Positions 24,274-32,815 of a stretch of DNA of 53,943 nt are shown here, piece after piece. Source of the stretch: UBA1206 sp045600105 (lineage in GTDB: Bacteria > Bacillota > Clostridia > Oscillospirales > CAG-382); NCBI GenBank assembly GCA_045600105.1, contig JAZRXG010000009.1, forward strand, positions 1 to 53,943. Reading direction: 5' to 3'. Made by a program: the position numbers and the translations under genes. Within the stretch, counting starts at the first letter, position 1. The number at the start of each line of letters is the position of its first letter. Below the pieces are notes generated by a model, which saw only the letters and a program-made list of their open reading frames with translations, was not told the origin of the DNA and did no database searches.

Positions 24274-24432
24274 TCAGCCGATAAGACGGCGCAGAAGTCC
24301 GGTCACGTTGACCTCCGTGTTCCGCTCGGACTCAAAGAACGACACTTCCACTGCGCTCTCGCGTTTCGCGTAAACGCCGAACGCCGCCGCGAGCAGAAGG
24401 AGAGACAGAAAAAACGCGATTTTTTGTTTCAA
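24274..24432 (-). CDS. 52-residue single-pass membrane protein upstream of the M50 protease
   Basis: TTG start at 24432 behind GGTGAT (about 7 nt); stop 6 nt before the protease start. It has an N-terminal hydrophobic segment (KQKIAFFLSLLLLAAAFGVY) and then a ~30-residue polar tail ending GLLRRLIG. No family recognised. Position suggests a small partner, as SpoIVFA/BofA are for SpoIVFB, but there is no sequence support beyond size, topology and spacing. It is too short to exclude a chance frame. Confidence 0.5.
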   Translation of the reverse strand: MKQKIAFFLSLLLLAAAFGVYAKRESAVEVSFFESERNTEVNVTGLLRRLIG

Positions 24433-24569
24433 GGCACATCACCGTTAATTCCTATGCCGCGCCGCGGGATTTTATGACGGGCAGGGGAAATGAAAAATAA
24501 TTTTTCGTTCCCCGACATGCGACAATCTTCTGCTCCCGTGAAGGGGTATCATAGACGCGGTGATGAAGC

Positions 24570-25364
24570 ATGGACGAGATAGTCGTCGTATACGCGGACA
24601 TACTGTTCCTCATAGATTTCACAATGGATTTCCTCTGCCTTTACGTTACCTGCGCCCTGATGTCGGTACCGGCGAGGCTTTGGAGGATCGTAACGGCGGC
24701 GGCGATCGGCGGGATATATTCCGTTTTGCTGCAATACCTGCCAGAAACGGGCTTTCTCCTTCTGCTGCCGCTGCATATCGCCGTGTCTTTTCTGCTCGTT
24801 TTCGTGTCGTGCGGAAAAAGCACGGCGGGGCGTCTTGCCGCGAGGGTCACGGTGTTTTTTCTGACGTCGGCGTTCGTCGGCGGGATAGTCACCGCCCTGT
24901 TTTCGCTTCGCGGAGGGAGCGAAAGGGTGAACGGCGGCATGGCTTACGCCGAGATCTCGCCGCTGTTTCTGTTTGCCGCCGCGGCGTTTTCGGTGGCGGC
25001 GTCATACGTTTACGGGCTCGTCTGCCGCAAAAGGCTTTCAACGCGGAAAGCGCACGCCGTGGTGACCTGCGGCGGAAAAACGGTGTCCCTCGTGCTGCTC
25101 GCCGACACGGGCTGCCACGTCGTCGACCCGATAACGGGCAAGGCGGTCATCATCGCAGCCCGCCGCGTGTTCGGTGACGACAAGCCCGAAATGGATCGGG
25201 TGATCCCCATAAAAAGCGCGGGAGGCGCAAAAATACTCGAGGGCTTCCGCCCCGACGAGGTCAGGGTCAACGGAGTGAGCGTCGACGCCATAATCGCGTC
25301 CGACGACGGCAATGACACGTATTCGGGCTGCGACGGACTGATACCCATTATTCTTATGAGGTGA
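24570..25364 (+). CDS. spoIIGA: Sigma-E processing aspartic protease SpoIIGA
   Basis: 264 residues, start supported by GGTGATG. N-terminal half with five membrane spans (VVYADILFLIDFTMDFLCLY is the conserved first block). The C-terminal half is a pepsin-like half-domain with VLLADTGCHVVDPITGKAV (the D-T-G active site, ~182-184) and later GLIPIILMR. It cleaves pro-sigma-E in the mother cell during sporulation, acting as a dimer at the septum. It is immediately followed by sigE (6-nt gap), the universal pairing in endospore formers. Confidence 0.9.
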   Translation: MDEIVVVYADILFLIDFTMDFLCLYVTCALMSVPARLWRIVTAAAIGGIYSVLLQYLPETGFLLLLPLHIAVSFLLVFVSCGKSTAGRLAARVTVFFLTSAFVGGIVTALFSLRGGSERVNGGMAYAEISPLFLFAAAAFSVAASYVYGLVCRKRLSTRKAHAVVTCGGKTVSLVLLADTGCHVVDPITGKAVIIAARRVFGDDKPEMDRVIPIKSAGGAKILEGFRPDEVRVNGVSVDAIIASDDGNDTYSGCDGLIPIILMR

Positions 25365-25370
25365 CAAGAT

Positions 25371-26069
25371 ATGATGCCGAAACTTTTTTCAAAGCTGCTC
25401 GCTTTTCTCGGGCTGGACAACGGAACATATTACGTGAACGGCGCGGCGACGCTTCCGCCGCCTCTGCCGCCGGAGGAGGAAGCGAGATACATTGCCGAAA
25501 TCGCCGACGCGAAGGCGAAAAAGGTGCTCATCGAGCACAACCTGCGGCTCGTGGTGTACATAGCGAAAAAATTCGAGTCTACGGGAACGGGGATAGAAGA
25601 CCTCGTTTCGATAGGCACGATAGGTCTGATAAAGGCGATAAACACCTATCGGTGCGACAAGCAGATAAAGCTTGCCACCTACGCGTCGCGCTGCGTCGAG
25701 AACGAGATACTCATGTACATCCGCAAAACGTCCTGCCTGAAAGCCGAGCTGTCACTCGACGAGCCGCTCAACGTGGACTGGGACGGCAACGAGCTGCTGC
25801 TCGGCGATCTGCTCGGCACCGAGAGCGACGATGTCAGCCGCAGCATCGAGGAGACCGAAGAAAAACGGCTCATCTCTCTCGCGGTGTCGTCGCTGCCCGA
25901 ACGCGAAAGACAGATAGTGTCGCTTCGGTTCGGGTTCGGAAGGGACGGAAAAGAAATGACGCAGAAGGAGGCGGCGGACCTGCTCGGGATATCGCAGTCG
26001 TATATCTCGCGGCTCGAAAAAAAGATAATCGCGCGCCTCAAAGACGCGCTCGCAAAATTAAATTATTGA
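25371..26069 (+). CDS. sigE: Sporulation sigma factor sigma-E (pro-protein)
   Basis: 232 residues; short for sigma-E but complete. The amphipathic N-terminal pro-region (MMPKLFSKLLAFLGL) is followed by region 2 (HNLRLVVYIAKKFESTG, DLVSIGTIGLIKAINTY, IKLATYASRCVENEILMYIRK), and region 4 with the HTH KEAADLLGISQSYISRLEKK. Directs mother-cell gene expression after cleavage by SpoIIGA. In most Clostridia sigG follows; here the next gene encodes a NYN protein with its own promoter, so sigG lies elsewhere. Confidence 0.93.
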   Translation: MMPKLFSKLLAFLGLDNGTYYVNGAATLPPPLPPEEEARYIAEIADAKAKKVLIEHNLRLVVYIAKKFESTGTGIEDLVSIGTIGLIKAINTYRCDKQIKLATYASRCVENEILMYIRKTSCLKAELSLDEPLNVDWDGNELLLGDLLGTESDDVSRSIEETEEKRLISLAVSSLPERERQIVSLRFGFGRDGKEMTQKEAADLLGISQSYISRLEKKIIARLKDALAKLNY

Positions 26070-26094
26070 CAAACGAAGAGACGTGTGTTATTCT
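26066..26094 (+). promoter_or_regulatory. Promoter at the 3' end of sigE
   Basis: TTGACA (26066-26071) overlapping the sigE stop codon, 17 bp, TATTCT (26089-26094). Start expected near 26101, which is only ~5 nt before the first ATG of the next gene. Confidence 0.65.
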
Positions 26095-26105
26095 TTTGCT
26101 GCGGG

Positions 26106-26927
26106 ATGAACGAAAAAATACATTACAGAAAGCGAGGTATTGGTATATCTCTGTTCTCTAAGGGAAAAGAAAAGCCGGTCATTCCCGAGATATTCTCGAA
26201 CAGCACCCTCAAAAAAGCGATAGCGTTCATCGACTACGAGTCGTGGTACGTTTCGATGAACGTCAATTACGGCATGAAGCCGAACATCAAAACGTGGTTC
26301 GAGACCATCTCACGGAAGTACAATCTTACGGAAGCCGTGTTTTTCGCGGACTTTTCCCACAAATCTCTCGCGGATGAGATACAAAGGATCCGCCCCTTTT
26401 CCAATAAGATAATCGACACGCGAAACCCGACCGGGGTAAAAAAGGATTTTACCGACTTCATAATCCTTGACAACATTTATCAAAAAGCCATGATGAGCGA
26501 AGGCATCGACGTGTTCATCCTGTTTTCCGGCGACGGACATTTCTCCTCCGTCGTTTCCTTCCTCAAAAACATCTGCGGCAAAGAAGTGGGCATTTACGCC
26601 GTCGAAGGCTCATTCTCACGTCAGCTGCGCGAATGCGCGAGCTGGTCGGAGGCAGTTCCCGACGAAGACGAGCTTTTCGGGAACGATTACAGACTTATTT
26701 TCAACGAGCTCGCAAACAGCAGATCGATGCTGACCGCCGCGTCACTTATCGAAAACATATCAAAGGCAAATCCGAAAACAAAGAAAAAGAACCTCGAGAC
26801 CGTCCTCGAACGTCTCAGACAGGACGGCACGGTGACCGAACGCACGGTCGGAAAGACCAAAAACGTGCTTTTCGTCGACTGGGACAAGGCAAAAAACAAC
26901 GGATATTCGAAAGAAACGGATAATTAA
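26106..26927 (+). CDS. NYN-domain (PIN-like) putative RNase
   Basis: About 273 residues from ATG 26106. The NYN domain spans ~33-180: AIAFIDYESWYVSMN (first acidic residue), AVFFADFSHKSLADEIQ, KKDFTDFIILDNIYQ, and IDVFILFSGDGHFSSVVSFLK (the D-x-x-F acidic motif). A C-terminal winged-helix-like part (~190-270) contains LETVLERLRQDGTV. LabA/NYN proteins are thought to cut RNA. The start is uncertain: the predicted transcript begins ~5 nt before this ATG, so it may be leaderless or start further in (GCGAGG lies at 26132). Confidence 0.75.
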   Translation: MNEKIHYRKRGIGISLFSKGKEKPVIPEIFSNSTLKKAIAFIDYESWYVSMNVNYGMKPNIKTWFETISRKYNLTEAVFFADFSHKSLADEIQRIRPFSNKIIDTRNPTGVKKDFTDFIILDNIYQKAMMSEGIDVFILFSGDGHFSSVVSFLKNICGKEVGIYAVEGSFSRQLRECASWSEAVPDEDELFGNDYRLIFNELANSRSMLTAASLIENISKANPKTKKKNLETVLERLRQDGTVTERTVGKTKNVLFVDWDKAKNNGYSKETDN

Positions 26928-26950
26928 AGTTTTTTTGTTTGCAAAAACTA

Positions 26951-26979
26951 TTGCAATTCGCGTTTTCGTGTGCTATAAT
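26951..26979 (+). promoter_or_regulatory. Promoter of the rimP-nusA-infB operon
   Basis: TTGCAA (26951-26956), 17 bp, TATAAT (26974-26979). Start expected near 26986, ~70 nt before rimP. Confidence 0.8.
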
Positions 26980-26995
26980 ATCTTACAGGAAAATG

Positions 26996-27026
26996 AGAGT
27001 GGGCTCGCGCCCACTCTTAAATTTTT
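26996..27026 (+). promoter_or_regulatory. Leader hairpin/attenuator upstream of rimP-nusA
   Basis: Perfect 9-bp stem AGAGTGGGC-TCGC-GCCCACTCT followed by TAAATTTTTG. It lies 10 nt into the transcript and resembles a weak intrinsic terminator. NusA is itself a termination factor, so feedback control of its own operon through this hairpin is plausible (inference). Similar GAGAGTGGG/CCCACTCT hairpins are, as I recall, common before this operon in Clostridia. Confidence 0.6.
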
Positions 27027-27056
27027 GCTTCAGCAGACCGACCGGGAGGTATGCGT

Positions 27057-27506
27057 ATGAAACAGAACATCGCCGAAAAAGCGAGAAGCCTCATCGAGGA
27101 AAAAGTGAACGAAGCGGGCTTTACCGTCTGGGACGTGAGATATGAAAAGGAAGCGGGCGACTGGAACCTCGTTTTCGAGCTCGACCGCGGTGAGAATATG
27201 TCTATGTCCGACTGCGAGGAAGCCAACGCCATAATCGAGCCCATCATCGACGAAGCCGACCCCGTCGCCGACCCGTATATCCTTGAGGTATCATCGGCGG
27301 GACTTACGCGCATCTTAAGAACGGAATACCACTATTCCAAAGCAATCGAAAACGGCTGGGACTGCTCGTTCAGGTTTTTCAAGGCAGAAAACGGCGCGAA
27401 GGAGCTGAACGGAAAAGTCACGTCGCAGACCGAAAGCACCGTCACCGTGAACGGTAACGAGATCAACAAAAAGAATATTGCCAAAGCAACGGCAATTCTC
27501 GGATAA
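27057..27506 (+). CDS. rimP: Ribosome maturation factor RimP
   Basis: 149 residues from ATG 27057, chosen because GGGAGG lies 7 nt upstream; the in-frame ATG at 27051 is too close to it. Typical RimP: GFTVWDVRYEKEAGDWNLVFELD, then the MSMSDCEEANAIIEPIIDE helix region, PYILEVSSAGLTRIL (the conserved S-P/A-G motif), and a C-terminal SH3-like part with LNGKVTSQTESTVTVNG. Assists 30S maturation in the cytoplasm. First gene of the operon, 18 nt before nusA. Confidence 0.92.
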   Translation: MKQNIAEKARSLIEEKVNEAGFTVWDVRYEKEAGDWNLVFELDRGENMSMSDCEEANAIIEPIIDEADPVADPYILEVSSAGLTRILRTEYHYSKAIENGWDCSFRFFKAENGAKELNGKVTSQTESTVTVNGNEINKKNIAKATAILG

Positions 27507-27524
27507 GGGAGGAAAATATCAAAA

Positions 27525-28568
27525 ATGAACAAAGAATTTTTCGAAGCACTCGAAGCCCTTTGCAAAGAAAAGAAGATCGACCGCGATTATATGACCGAAA
27601 AGGTCGAAGCCGCGCTCCTTTCCGCGTTCAAAAGAGACAACGGCGGACTTGTGAACGCCAAAGTCAAGCTCGACTTTGACAAAAAAGAGCTCAAGCTCAT
27701 GCGTCAGCTCACCGTCGTCGCCGAGGTCGAAGACGAAAAATGCGAAATTTCGCTTGAAGAAGCAAGACTCAAGTCTAAAAAGTACAACCTCGGCGATATA
27801 TATGAAACTGAGGTCAAGACCCGCAACTTCGGACGCATCTCCGCCCAGACCGCGAAGCAGGTCATCATTCAGGGCATCCGCAACGCCGAACGCGAAATGA
27901 TCGAACGCGAATACGAAGAAAAACGCGAAGAGATAATCTCCGCCGTCGTCGAAATAGTCGACCCCGTCACCGCCAACGCGGTAGTCGAGCTCGGCAAGAA
28001 CAGAATGACCATCTTCCGCACCGAACAGATCCCCGGCGAGACCCTTACCCCGGGCGACAGGATCAAAGTTTTCGTCACCGAGGTCAAAAAAGGCGTCAGA
28101 GGTCCTTCCGTGACCCTCAGCCGTATCCATCCCGACCTTGTCAGACGTCTTTTTGAGCTCGAAGTCCCCGAGGTCGCCGAAGGTGTCGTCGAGATCAAAT
28201 CCATCGCACGCGAACCCGGTTCGAGGACCAAGGTCGCCGTCAAGTCCAACGACCCCAACGTCGACCCGATAGGCACCTGCATAGGTCCCCGCGGTGCGCG
28301 CAAGAACGCGGTCGCCGAGGAACTCAACGGCGAAAAGATCGACATCATCAAATATTCCGATTCCAACGAAGAATACATCGCGTCCGCTCTCGCGCCCGCG
28401 GCCGTGCTCGAGGTCATCAAGCTTCCCGAGGGCGAAAGGACCTACCGCGTAATCGTCGAAGAAGACCAGCTTTCCCTTGCCATAGGCAGAGAAGGTCAGA
28501 ACGCGAGACTCGCCGCCAAGCTCACCGGACTCAAGATAGACATCAAGGCGCGCAAGGACGAGGAATAA
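27525..28568 (+). CDS. nusA: Transcription termination/antitermination factor NusA
   Basis: 347 residues, the usual Firmicute length without the proteobacterial C-terminal repeats. An N-terminal RNA-polymerase-binding domain (MNKEFFEALEALCKEK...) is followed by an S1 domain (~135-200) and two KH domains (~230-345; DPIGTCIGPRGARKNAV and LSLAIGREGQNARLAAKLTG, both with the GxxG RNA-binding loop). Modulates pausing and termination. The ribosome site GGGAGG precedes it by a normal distance. Second gene of the operon. Confidence 0.96.
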   Translation: MNKEFFEALEALCKEKKIDRDYMTEKVEAALLSAFKRDNGGLVNAKVKLDFDKKELKLMRQLTVVAEVEDEKCEISLEEARLKSKKYNLGDIYETEVKTRNFGRISAQTAKQVIIQGIRNAEREMIEREYEEKREEIISAVVEIVDPVTANAVVELGKNRMTIFRTEQIPGETLTPGDRIKVFVTEVKKGVRGPSVTLSRIHPDLVRRLFELEVPEVAEGVVEIKSIAREPGSRTKVAVKSNDPNVDPIGTCIGPRGARKNAVAEELNGEKIDIIKYSDSNEEYIASALAPAAVLEVIKLPEGERTYRVIVEEDQLSLAIGREGQNARLAAKLTGLKIDIKARKDEE

Positions 28569-28596
28569 CCAACACGAACACAGGGAGGCGGTTTTT

Positions 28597-28866
28597 ATGA
28601 GTGAAATAAAAAAAGCCCCTGACCGCAAATGCGTAGGCTGCGGAGAAATGAAGCCCAAGTCTTCCCTCATCCGCGTCGTCAGATCGAAGGAAGGGGAAAT
28701 TTTCATCGATCCCACGAACAAAGCCAACGGGAGAGGCGCGTATATATGCGGCGACATCGCCTGCTTCGCGAAATGCCGCAAAGCCAAACGGCTCGACAAG
28801 GCGTTCGGCACGAGCGTCCCCGACGAGGTATACGCAAGTCTGGAGGGTATGCTGAAGAATGAATAG
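28597..28866 (+). CDS. rnpM: YlxR/RnpM family RNA-binding protein
   Basis: 89 residues with the DUF448 signature: DRKCVGCGEMKPKSSLIRVV at the start and GRGAYICGDIACFAKCRKAK (conserved G-R-G-A-Y) in the middle. YlxR of Bacillus (RnpM) is described as an RNase P regulator and nucleoid-associated factor. Located in the conserved slot between nusA and the L7Ae gene, whose start it overlaps by 8 nt. Confidence 0.9.
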   Translation: MSEIKKAPDRKCVGCGEMKPKSSLIRVVRSKEGEIFIDPTNKANGRGAYICGDIACFAKCRKAKRLDKAFGTSVPDEVYASLEGMLKNE

Positions 28867-29194
28867 CGTGCTTTCCTCACTCGGTCTCATAAGAAAGGCG
28901 GGCAGGCTCACGTACGGGAGCGACGCCGCCGTAGACGCGATAAGAAGCGGCAAAGCCACGGTGGTCGTGGTCGCCTGCGACGCGTCCGAAAACACAAAAA
29001 AGCGCTTGTCCGACAAGGCTAAGACCTACGGCGTGCGCTATGAAGAAATACCGTTTACACGCGCCGAGCTCGGTCAGGCGATAGGCAAAGAGAGCTGCGC
29101 CTGCACCGCGATCTGCGGCGATGATTTCGCCGGTCTTTTCGACGGGGCGAAAAATAAAAATCCGGAGGTAAACAAATGCCAGAAGAAAAACTGA
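28859..29194 (+). CDS. ylxQ: YlxQ, L7Ae-family RNA-binding protein
   Basis: 111 residues. L7Ae/L30e/S12e fold: LGLIRKAGRLTYGSDAAVDAI at the start (written as LGLIRKAGRL and YGSDAAVDAI), VVVACDASENTKKRL and VRYEEIPFTRAELGQAIGK. Probably binds kink-turn RNA. Overlaps rnpM at its 5' end and infB at its 3' end (19 nt), the usual compact arrangement. The C-terminal tail is basic (KNKNPEVNKCQKKN). Confidence 0.88.
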   Translation: MNSVLSSLGLIRKAGRLTYGSDAAVDAIRSGKATVVVVACDASENTKKRLSDKAKTYGVRYEEIPFTRAELGQAIGKESCACTAICGDDFAGLFDGAKNKNPEVNKCQKKN

Positions 29195-31518
29195 GAATCA
29201 ATTCTCTTTCAAAGGATCTCGGTATAAAGAAAAGCAAGGACGTGATCGACCTTCTCGCGTCGCACGGCTTTGCGGGCAAGAGCGCCATGTCTTCCCTCGA
29301 ATCCGACGAGCTTTCCGTAATATTCGAATACTATACCCAGCAGAATCAGGTCGACATAACCGCCTTCTTCAAGTATTACGACGATAAGAAAGCCGAAAAG
29401 AAAAAAGCCGAGGAGGAAGCGGCGAGAAAAGCTGCCGAAGAACAGCAGAAGGAAGCCGCAAAGAACGCTCCCAAGGCGGGTGCTCCCCAGCAGCCCAAGG
29501 GTCAGCAGGGACAGAACGGTCAGAAGAAGAATCCTCAGCCTCAGACTCAGATAAAGAGATCCAAGTCCGACGTGCGCGTCGTCGATACGAGAGGCACGCA
29601 GTCCGTCGATATCTCGAAATACGACGAGAAGCTCGACACCTTCGTTTCCGATTCCGACAAGATCCAGAACGGCAAGACCAAGATAAAGAAAAAGAACAAG
29701 AACGACGTCCAGAACGACAAGGGCAGAAAGTTCGGCGACAAGAACAAGCCCAAGATGATACCCAAGCCCGTTCAGCTCAAGATCACCGTTCCCGAGGAGA
29801 TCTCGGTCGGCGAGCTCGCGAGCAGAATGAAGGTATCCGCTCCCGAAGTCATCAAAAAGCTCATGACGAACGGCGTCATGGCGAGCGTTTCCGACCTCAT
29901 CGACTACGATACCGCTTACCTCATAGCGGATGAATTCAAGGTCAAGGTCGAGCGCGAGATAGTCGTGTCGCTCGAAGACAAACTCTTTGCCTCCGACACT
30001 CCCGACGACGAAAAGGACCTCGTTCCGCGTGCTCCCGTCGTAGTCGTAATGGGCCACGTCGACCACGGCAAGACCTCACTTCTCGACGCCATCAGGCACA
30101 CCAACGTCACGAGCGGCGAAGCGGGCGGCATCACCCAGCACATCGGCGCATACAAAGTAAAGATCAACGACAGCGACATCACCTTCCTCGACACGCCGGG
30201 CCACGAAGCCTCCACCTCGATGCGTGCGAGAGGCGCCAACCTCACCGACATCGCGGTGCTCGTCGTTGCGGCGGACGACGGCATCATGCCGCAGACAGTT
30301 GAAGCCATCAACCACGCGAAAGCGGCGGGCGTCAACATCATAGTTGCCATCAACAAGATAGACAAACCGGGCGCAGACCCCGACAGAGTCCTTCAGGAAC
30401 TCACCAAATACGACCTTCTCCCCGAAGAATGGGGCGGAGACACGATATGCATCCCCATTTCGGCGATCAAGCATCAGAACATCGACAAGCTGCTTGAAAT
30501 GATCATCCTTTCCGCCGATATGATGGAGCTCAAAGCCAACCCCAACAGACTTGCCAAGGGCGCGGTCGTCGAAGCCCGTCTCGACAAGGGCCGCGGCGCA
30601 GTCGCCACCGTGCTCGTACAGAACGGCACGCTGAAGGTGGGCGACGTCATCATCGCCGGCACCACCACCGGCAGGATCAGATCCATGAACGACGACAAGG
30701 GCAGACCCATCAAATCCGCCGGTCCTTCCACCCCCGTTGAGATAATGGGACTTTCCGAAGTACCGAGCGCGGGCGATCAGTTCTCGGCGGTCGAAGACGA
30801 AAGACTCGCGAGAGAGCTCGTCGACCAGAGAAAGAGCGAGGAAAAGGCAAAGCAGTTCGGCTCCTCCAAGGTCAACCTCGACAACCTGTTCGACCGTATC
30901 GGCAGCGGACAGAAGTCGCTCAACATCATCGTCAAGACCGACGTACACGGCACCGCCGAAGCGGTCAAATCGAGCCTTGAAAAGCTCTCCAACGAAGAAG
31001 TCAAGGTCAACGTCATCCACGCCGCGGTCGGCGCAATCAACGAAAGCGACGTCATGCTCGCTTCCGCGTCCGACGCGATCATCGTCGGCTTCAACATCCG
31101 TCCCGACAGACAGGCGCTCGAAGCCGCTTCAAAGGACAACGTCGAGATCAAGACCTACCGCATAATTTACGAATGCCTCGAAGAGATCGAAGCCGCCATG
31201 AAGGGCATGCTCGCTCCCGAATTCAAGGAGACCATCCTCGGCAGAGCTGAAGTCAGACAGACCATCCGCGTTCCGAGCGTGGGCACCATCGCGGGCTCCT
31301 ACGTCACCGACGGCAAGATCACACGTTCTTCCCTCATCCGCGTCATACGCGACGGCGTCGTAATATTCGAAGACAAGATATCGTCGCTCAAGCGTTTCAA
31401 GGACGACGTGCGTGAAGTCGCTCAGTCGTTCGAATGCGGCGTAGGTCTCGAACGCTTCAACGACATCAAGGAAGGCGACGTTCTCGAAGCGTACATCATG
31501 GAGGAAGTCGCAAGATAA
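29176..31518 (+). CDS. infB: Translation initiation factor IF-2
   Basis: 780 residues. An N-terminal IF2_N motif (RINSLSKDLGIKKSKDVIDLL) leads into a long Lys/Glu/Gln-rich linker (~70-200). A second IF2_N-like unit (SVGELASRMKVSAPEVIKKL, ~215-235) follows, then the GTPase domain: G1 GHVDHGKTSLLDAI (~293-306), G3 DTPGHEA, G4 NKID. Domains II-IV extend to the C-terminus with the fMet-tRNA binding beta barrel. Delivers initiator tRNA to the 30S subunit. Strong GGAGG site inside the ylxQ tail; its stop overlaps the rbfA start (TAATG). Confidence 0.96.
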   Translation: MPEEKLRINSLSKDLGIKKSKDVIDLLASHGFAGKSAMSSLESDELSVIFEYYTQQNQVDITAFFKYYDDKKAEKKKAEEEAARKAAEEQQKEAAKNAPKAGAPQQPKGQQGQNGQKKNPQPQTQIKRSKSDVRVVDTRGTQSVDISKYDEKLDTFVSDSDKIQNGKTKIKKKNKNDVQNDKGRKFGDKNKPKMIPKPVQLKITVPEEISVGELASRMKVSAPEVIKKLMTNGVMASVSDLIDYDTAYLIADEFKVKVEREIVVSLEDKLFASDTPDDEKDLVPRAPVVVVMGHVDHGKTSLLDAIRHTNVTSGEAGGITQHIGAYKVKINDSDITFLDTPGHEASTSMRARGANLTDIAVLVVAADDGIMPQTVEAINHAKAAGVNIIVAINKIDKPGADPDRVLQELTKYDLLPEEWGGDTICIPISAIKHQNIDKLLEMIILSADMMELKANPNRLAKGAVVEARLDKGRGAVATVLVQNGTLKVGDVIIAGTTTGRIRSMNDDKGRPIKSAGPSTPVEIMGLSEVPSAGDQFSAVEDERLARELVDQRKSEEKAKQFGSSKVNLDNLFDRIGSGQKSLNIIVKTDVHGTAEAVKSSLEKLSNEEVKVNVIHAAVGAINESDVMLASASDAIIVGFNIRPDRQALEAASKDNVEIKTYRIIYECLEEIEAAMKGMLAPEFKETILGRAEVRQTIRVPSVGTIAGSYVTDGKITRSSLIRVIRDGVVIFEDKISSLKRFKDDVREVAQSFECGVGLERFNDIKEGDVLEAYIMEEVAR

Positions 31519-31856
31519 TGGCTTCTTACAGAATAGACAAGGTCAACGAGCAGGTGCGCGAGGTCCTCACCGACATCCTCCGCACCGTCAAGGACCCGAG
31601 AGTGTCGAAAGCTTTCATTTCGGTGACCTCGGCTGACGTTTCGAAAGACCTTTCGGTCGCAAAGATCTATTACGGCGTGATAGGCGGAAACGACAAGGAA
31701 GTGGCAGAAGGGCTCAAGTCCGCGAGCGGATACATCAGAAGTGAGCTCGCGAGCCGCGTCAACCTCCGCCTCACTCCCAAGCTCATATTCATCAAGGACG
31801 ATTCCACCGAAAAAGCGGTGAGGATCTCGGAAATTCTGAAGGATATCGAAAAATGA
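31518..31856 (+). CDS. rbfA: Ribosome-binding factor A
   Basis: 112 residues from ATG 31518 (MASYRIDKVNEQVREVL), which shares one base with the infB stop. KH-like fold with ILRTVKDPRVSKAFISVTSADVSKDL (seen as DPRVSKAFISVT and VSKDLSVAKIYY), LASRVNLRLTPKLIFIKDDS, and ISEILKDIEK at the end. Binds the 30S subunit late in maturation of 16S rRNA. Overlaps the next gene by 4 nt (ATGA). Confidence 0.94.
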   Translation: MASYRIDKVNEQVREVLTDILRTVKDPRVSKAFISVTSADVSKDLSVAKIYYGVIGGNDKEVAEGLKSASGYIRSELASRVNLRLTPKLIFIKDDSTEKAVRISEILKDIEK

Positions 31857-32815
31857 ACGCAGGCATAAAAGAACTGACCTCTTTTCTGCTTTCTCATGAC
31901 GACTACATCCTGTTCACACACGCATCGGCGGACGCGGATACCCTCGGTTCCGCGTTCGCTTTGCAATATGCCCTCAGAAAGTGCGGAAAGAAAGCCGAGG
32001 TATTCAATCCCGAACCCATACCCGACAGACTTTCGTTCCTGCTTACGGACGGCGCGTCGCTCGTGAACGGTATACCGGACGGCGGACACACTCTCGTGAG
32101 CGTGGACATCGCCTCGTTCGCCATGCTGAAAGGAACAAGCGAAGAATATCTTAAAAATCTTACCTTCGACTACTCGATAGACCACCACGACGTCAACTCG
32201 GTGCGTACGTCGTGCCTGCTCTGCCTGCCGCATTACCCCGCGACGGGCGAGATAATCGCCGAAACGGTGAAGGAGATGGGGCTTGCCTTCGACAAGCCGC
32301 TCGCCGTGTGGCTTTACGCCGCCATTTCGTCGGATTCCGGCTGCTTCAAATATTCGTCCACACGTCCCGAGACCTACCGCGTCGGCGCCGACCTCGTCGA
32401 AACGGGCATAGATTTCGCGTGGATAAACCGCCGTCTTTTCGAGTGCAAGACCGAAGGTCAGATACTGCTTGAAAAAGACGCGTACGAACACCTTGAGCTT
32501 TATTACGGCGGAAAGGTCGCCGTCGTCTGCATTTCGGACGAGATACTTGCCGACTGCCGTGTATGCGACAGCGATACCGACGCCATAAACCAGATACCCC
32601 GCCAGGTCAGGGGAGTCGAGGTGTCGGCGGTCATAAGAAGAAAAGGCGACGAGATCAAAGTATCTCTTCGCTCAAACGATTACTACGATGTTGCCGCCCT
32701 TGCCAAATCCTTCGGCGGCGGCGGACATATACACGCGGCGGGCTGCCGTTTCAGGACCGACATCGACGACGCGAAAAGAAAGCTTCTCGACGCGCTGAAG
32801 GACGAATTCTCATGA
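31853..32815 (+). CDS. nrnA: DHH/DHHA1 phosphoesterase NrnA (copy 3, operon-linked)
   Basis: 320 residues. FTHASADADTLGSAFALQYAL (A-D-x-D motif; written as HASADADTLGS), VSVDIAS, YSIDHHDVNS (~100), AAISSDSGCFKYSSTRP, and the DHHA1 motif FGGGGHIHAAGC at the end. NrnA degrades oligoribonucleotides of 2-5 nt and dephosphorylates pAp. The slot between rbfA and truB is the conserved nrnA position in Firmicutes, so this copy is the best candidate for the housekeeping enzyme among the three paralogs here. It overlaps rbfA and truB by 4 nt each. Confidence 0.9.
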   Translation: MNAGIKELTSFLLSHDDYILFTHASADADTLGSAFALQYALRKCGKKAEVFNPEPIPDRLSFLLTDGASLVNGIPDGGHTLVSVDIASFAMLKGTSEEYLKNLTFDYSIDHHDVNSVRTSCLLCLPHYPATGEIIAETVKEMGLAFDKPLAVWLYAAISSDSGCFKYSSTRPETYRVGADLVETGIDFAWINRRLFECKTEGQILLEKDAYEHLELYYGGKVAVVCISDEILADCRVCDSDTDAINQIPRQVRGVEVSAVIRRKGDEIKVSLRSNDYYDVAALAKSFGGGGHIHAAGCRFRTDIDDAKRKLLDALKDEFS

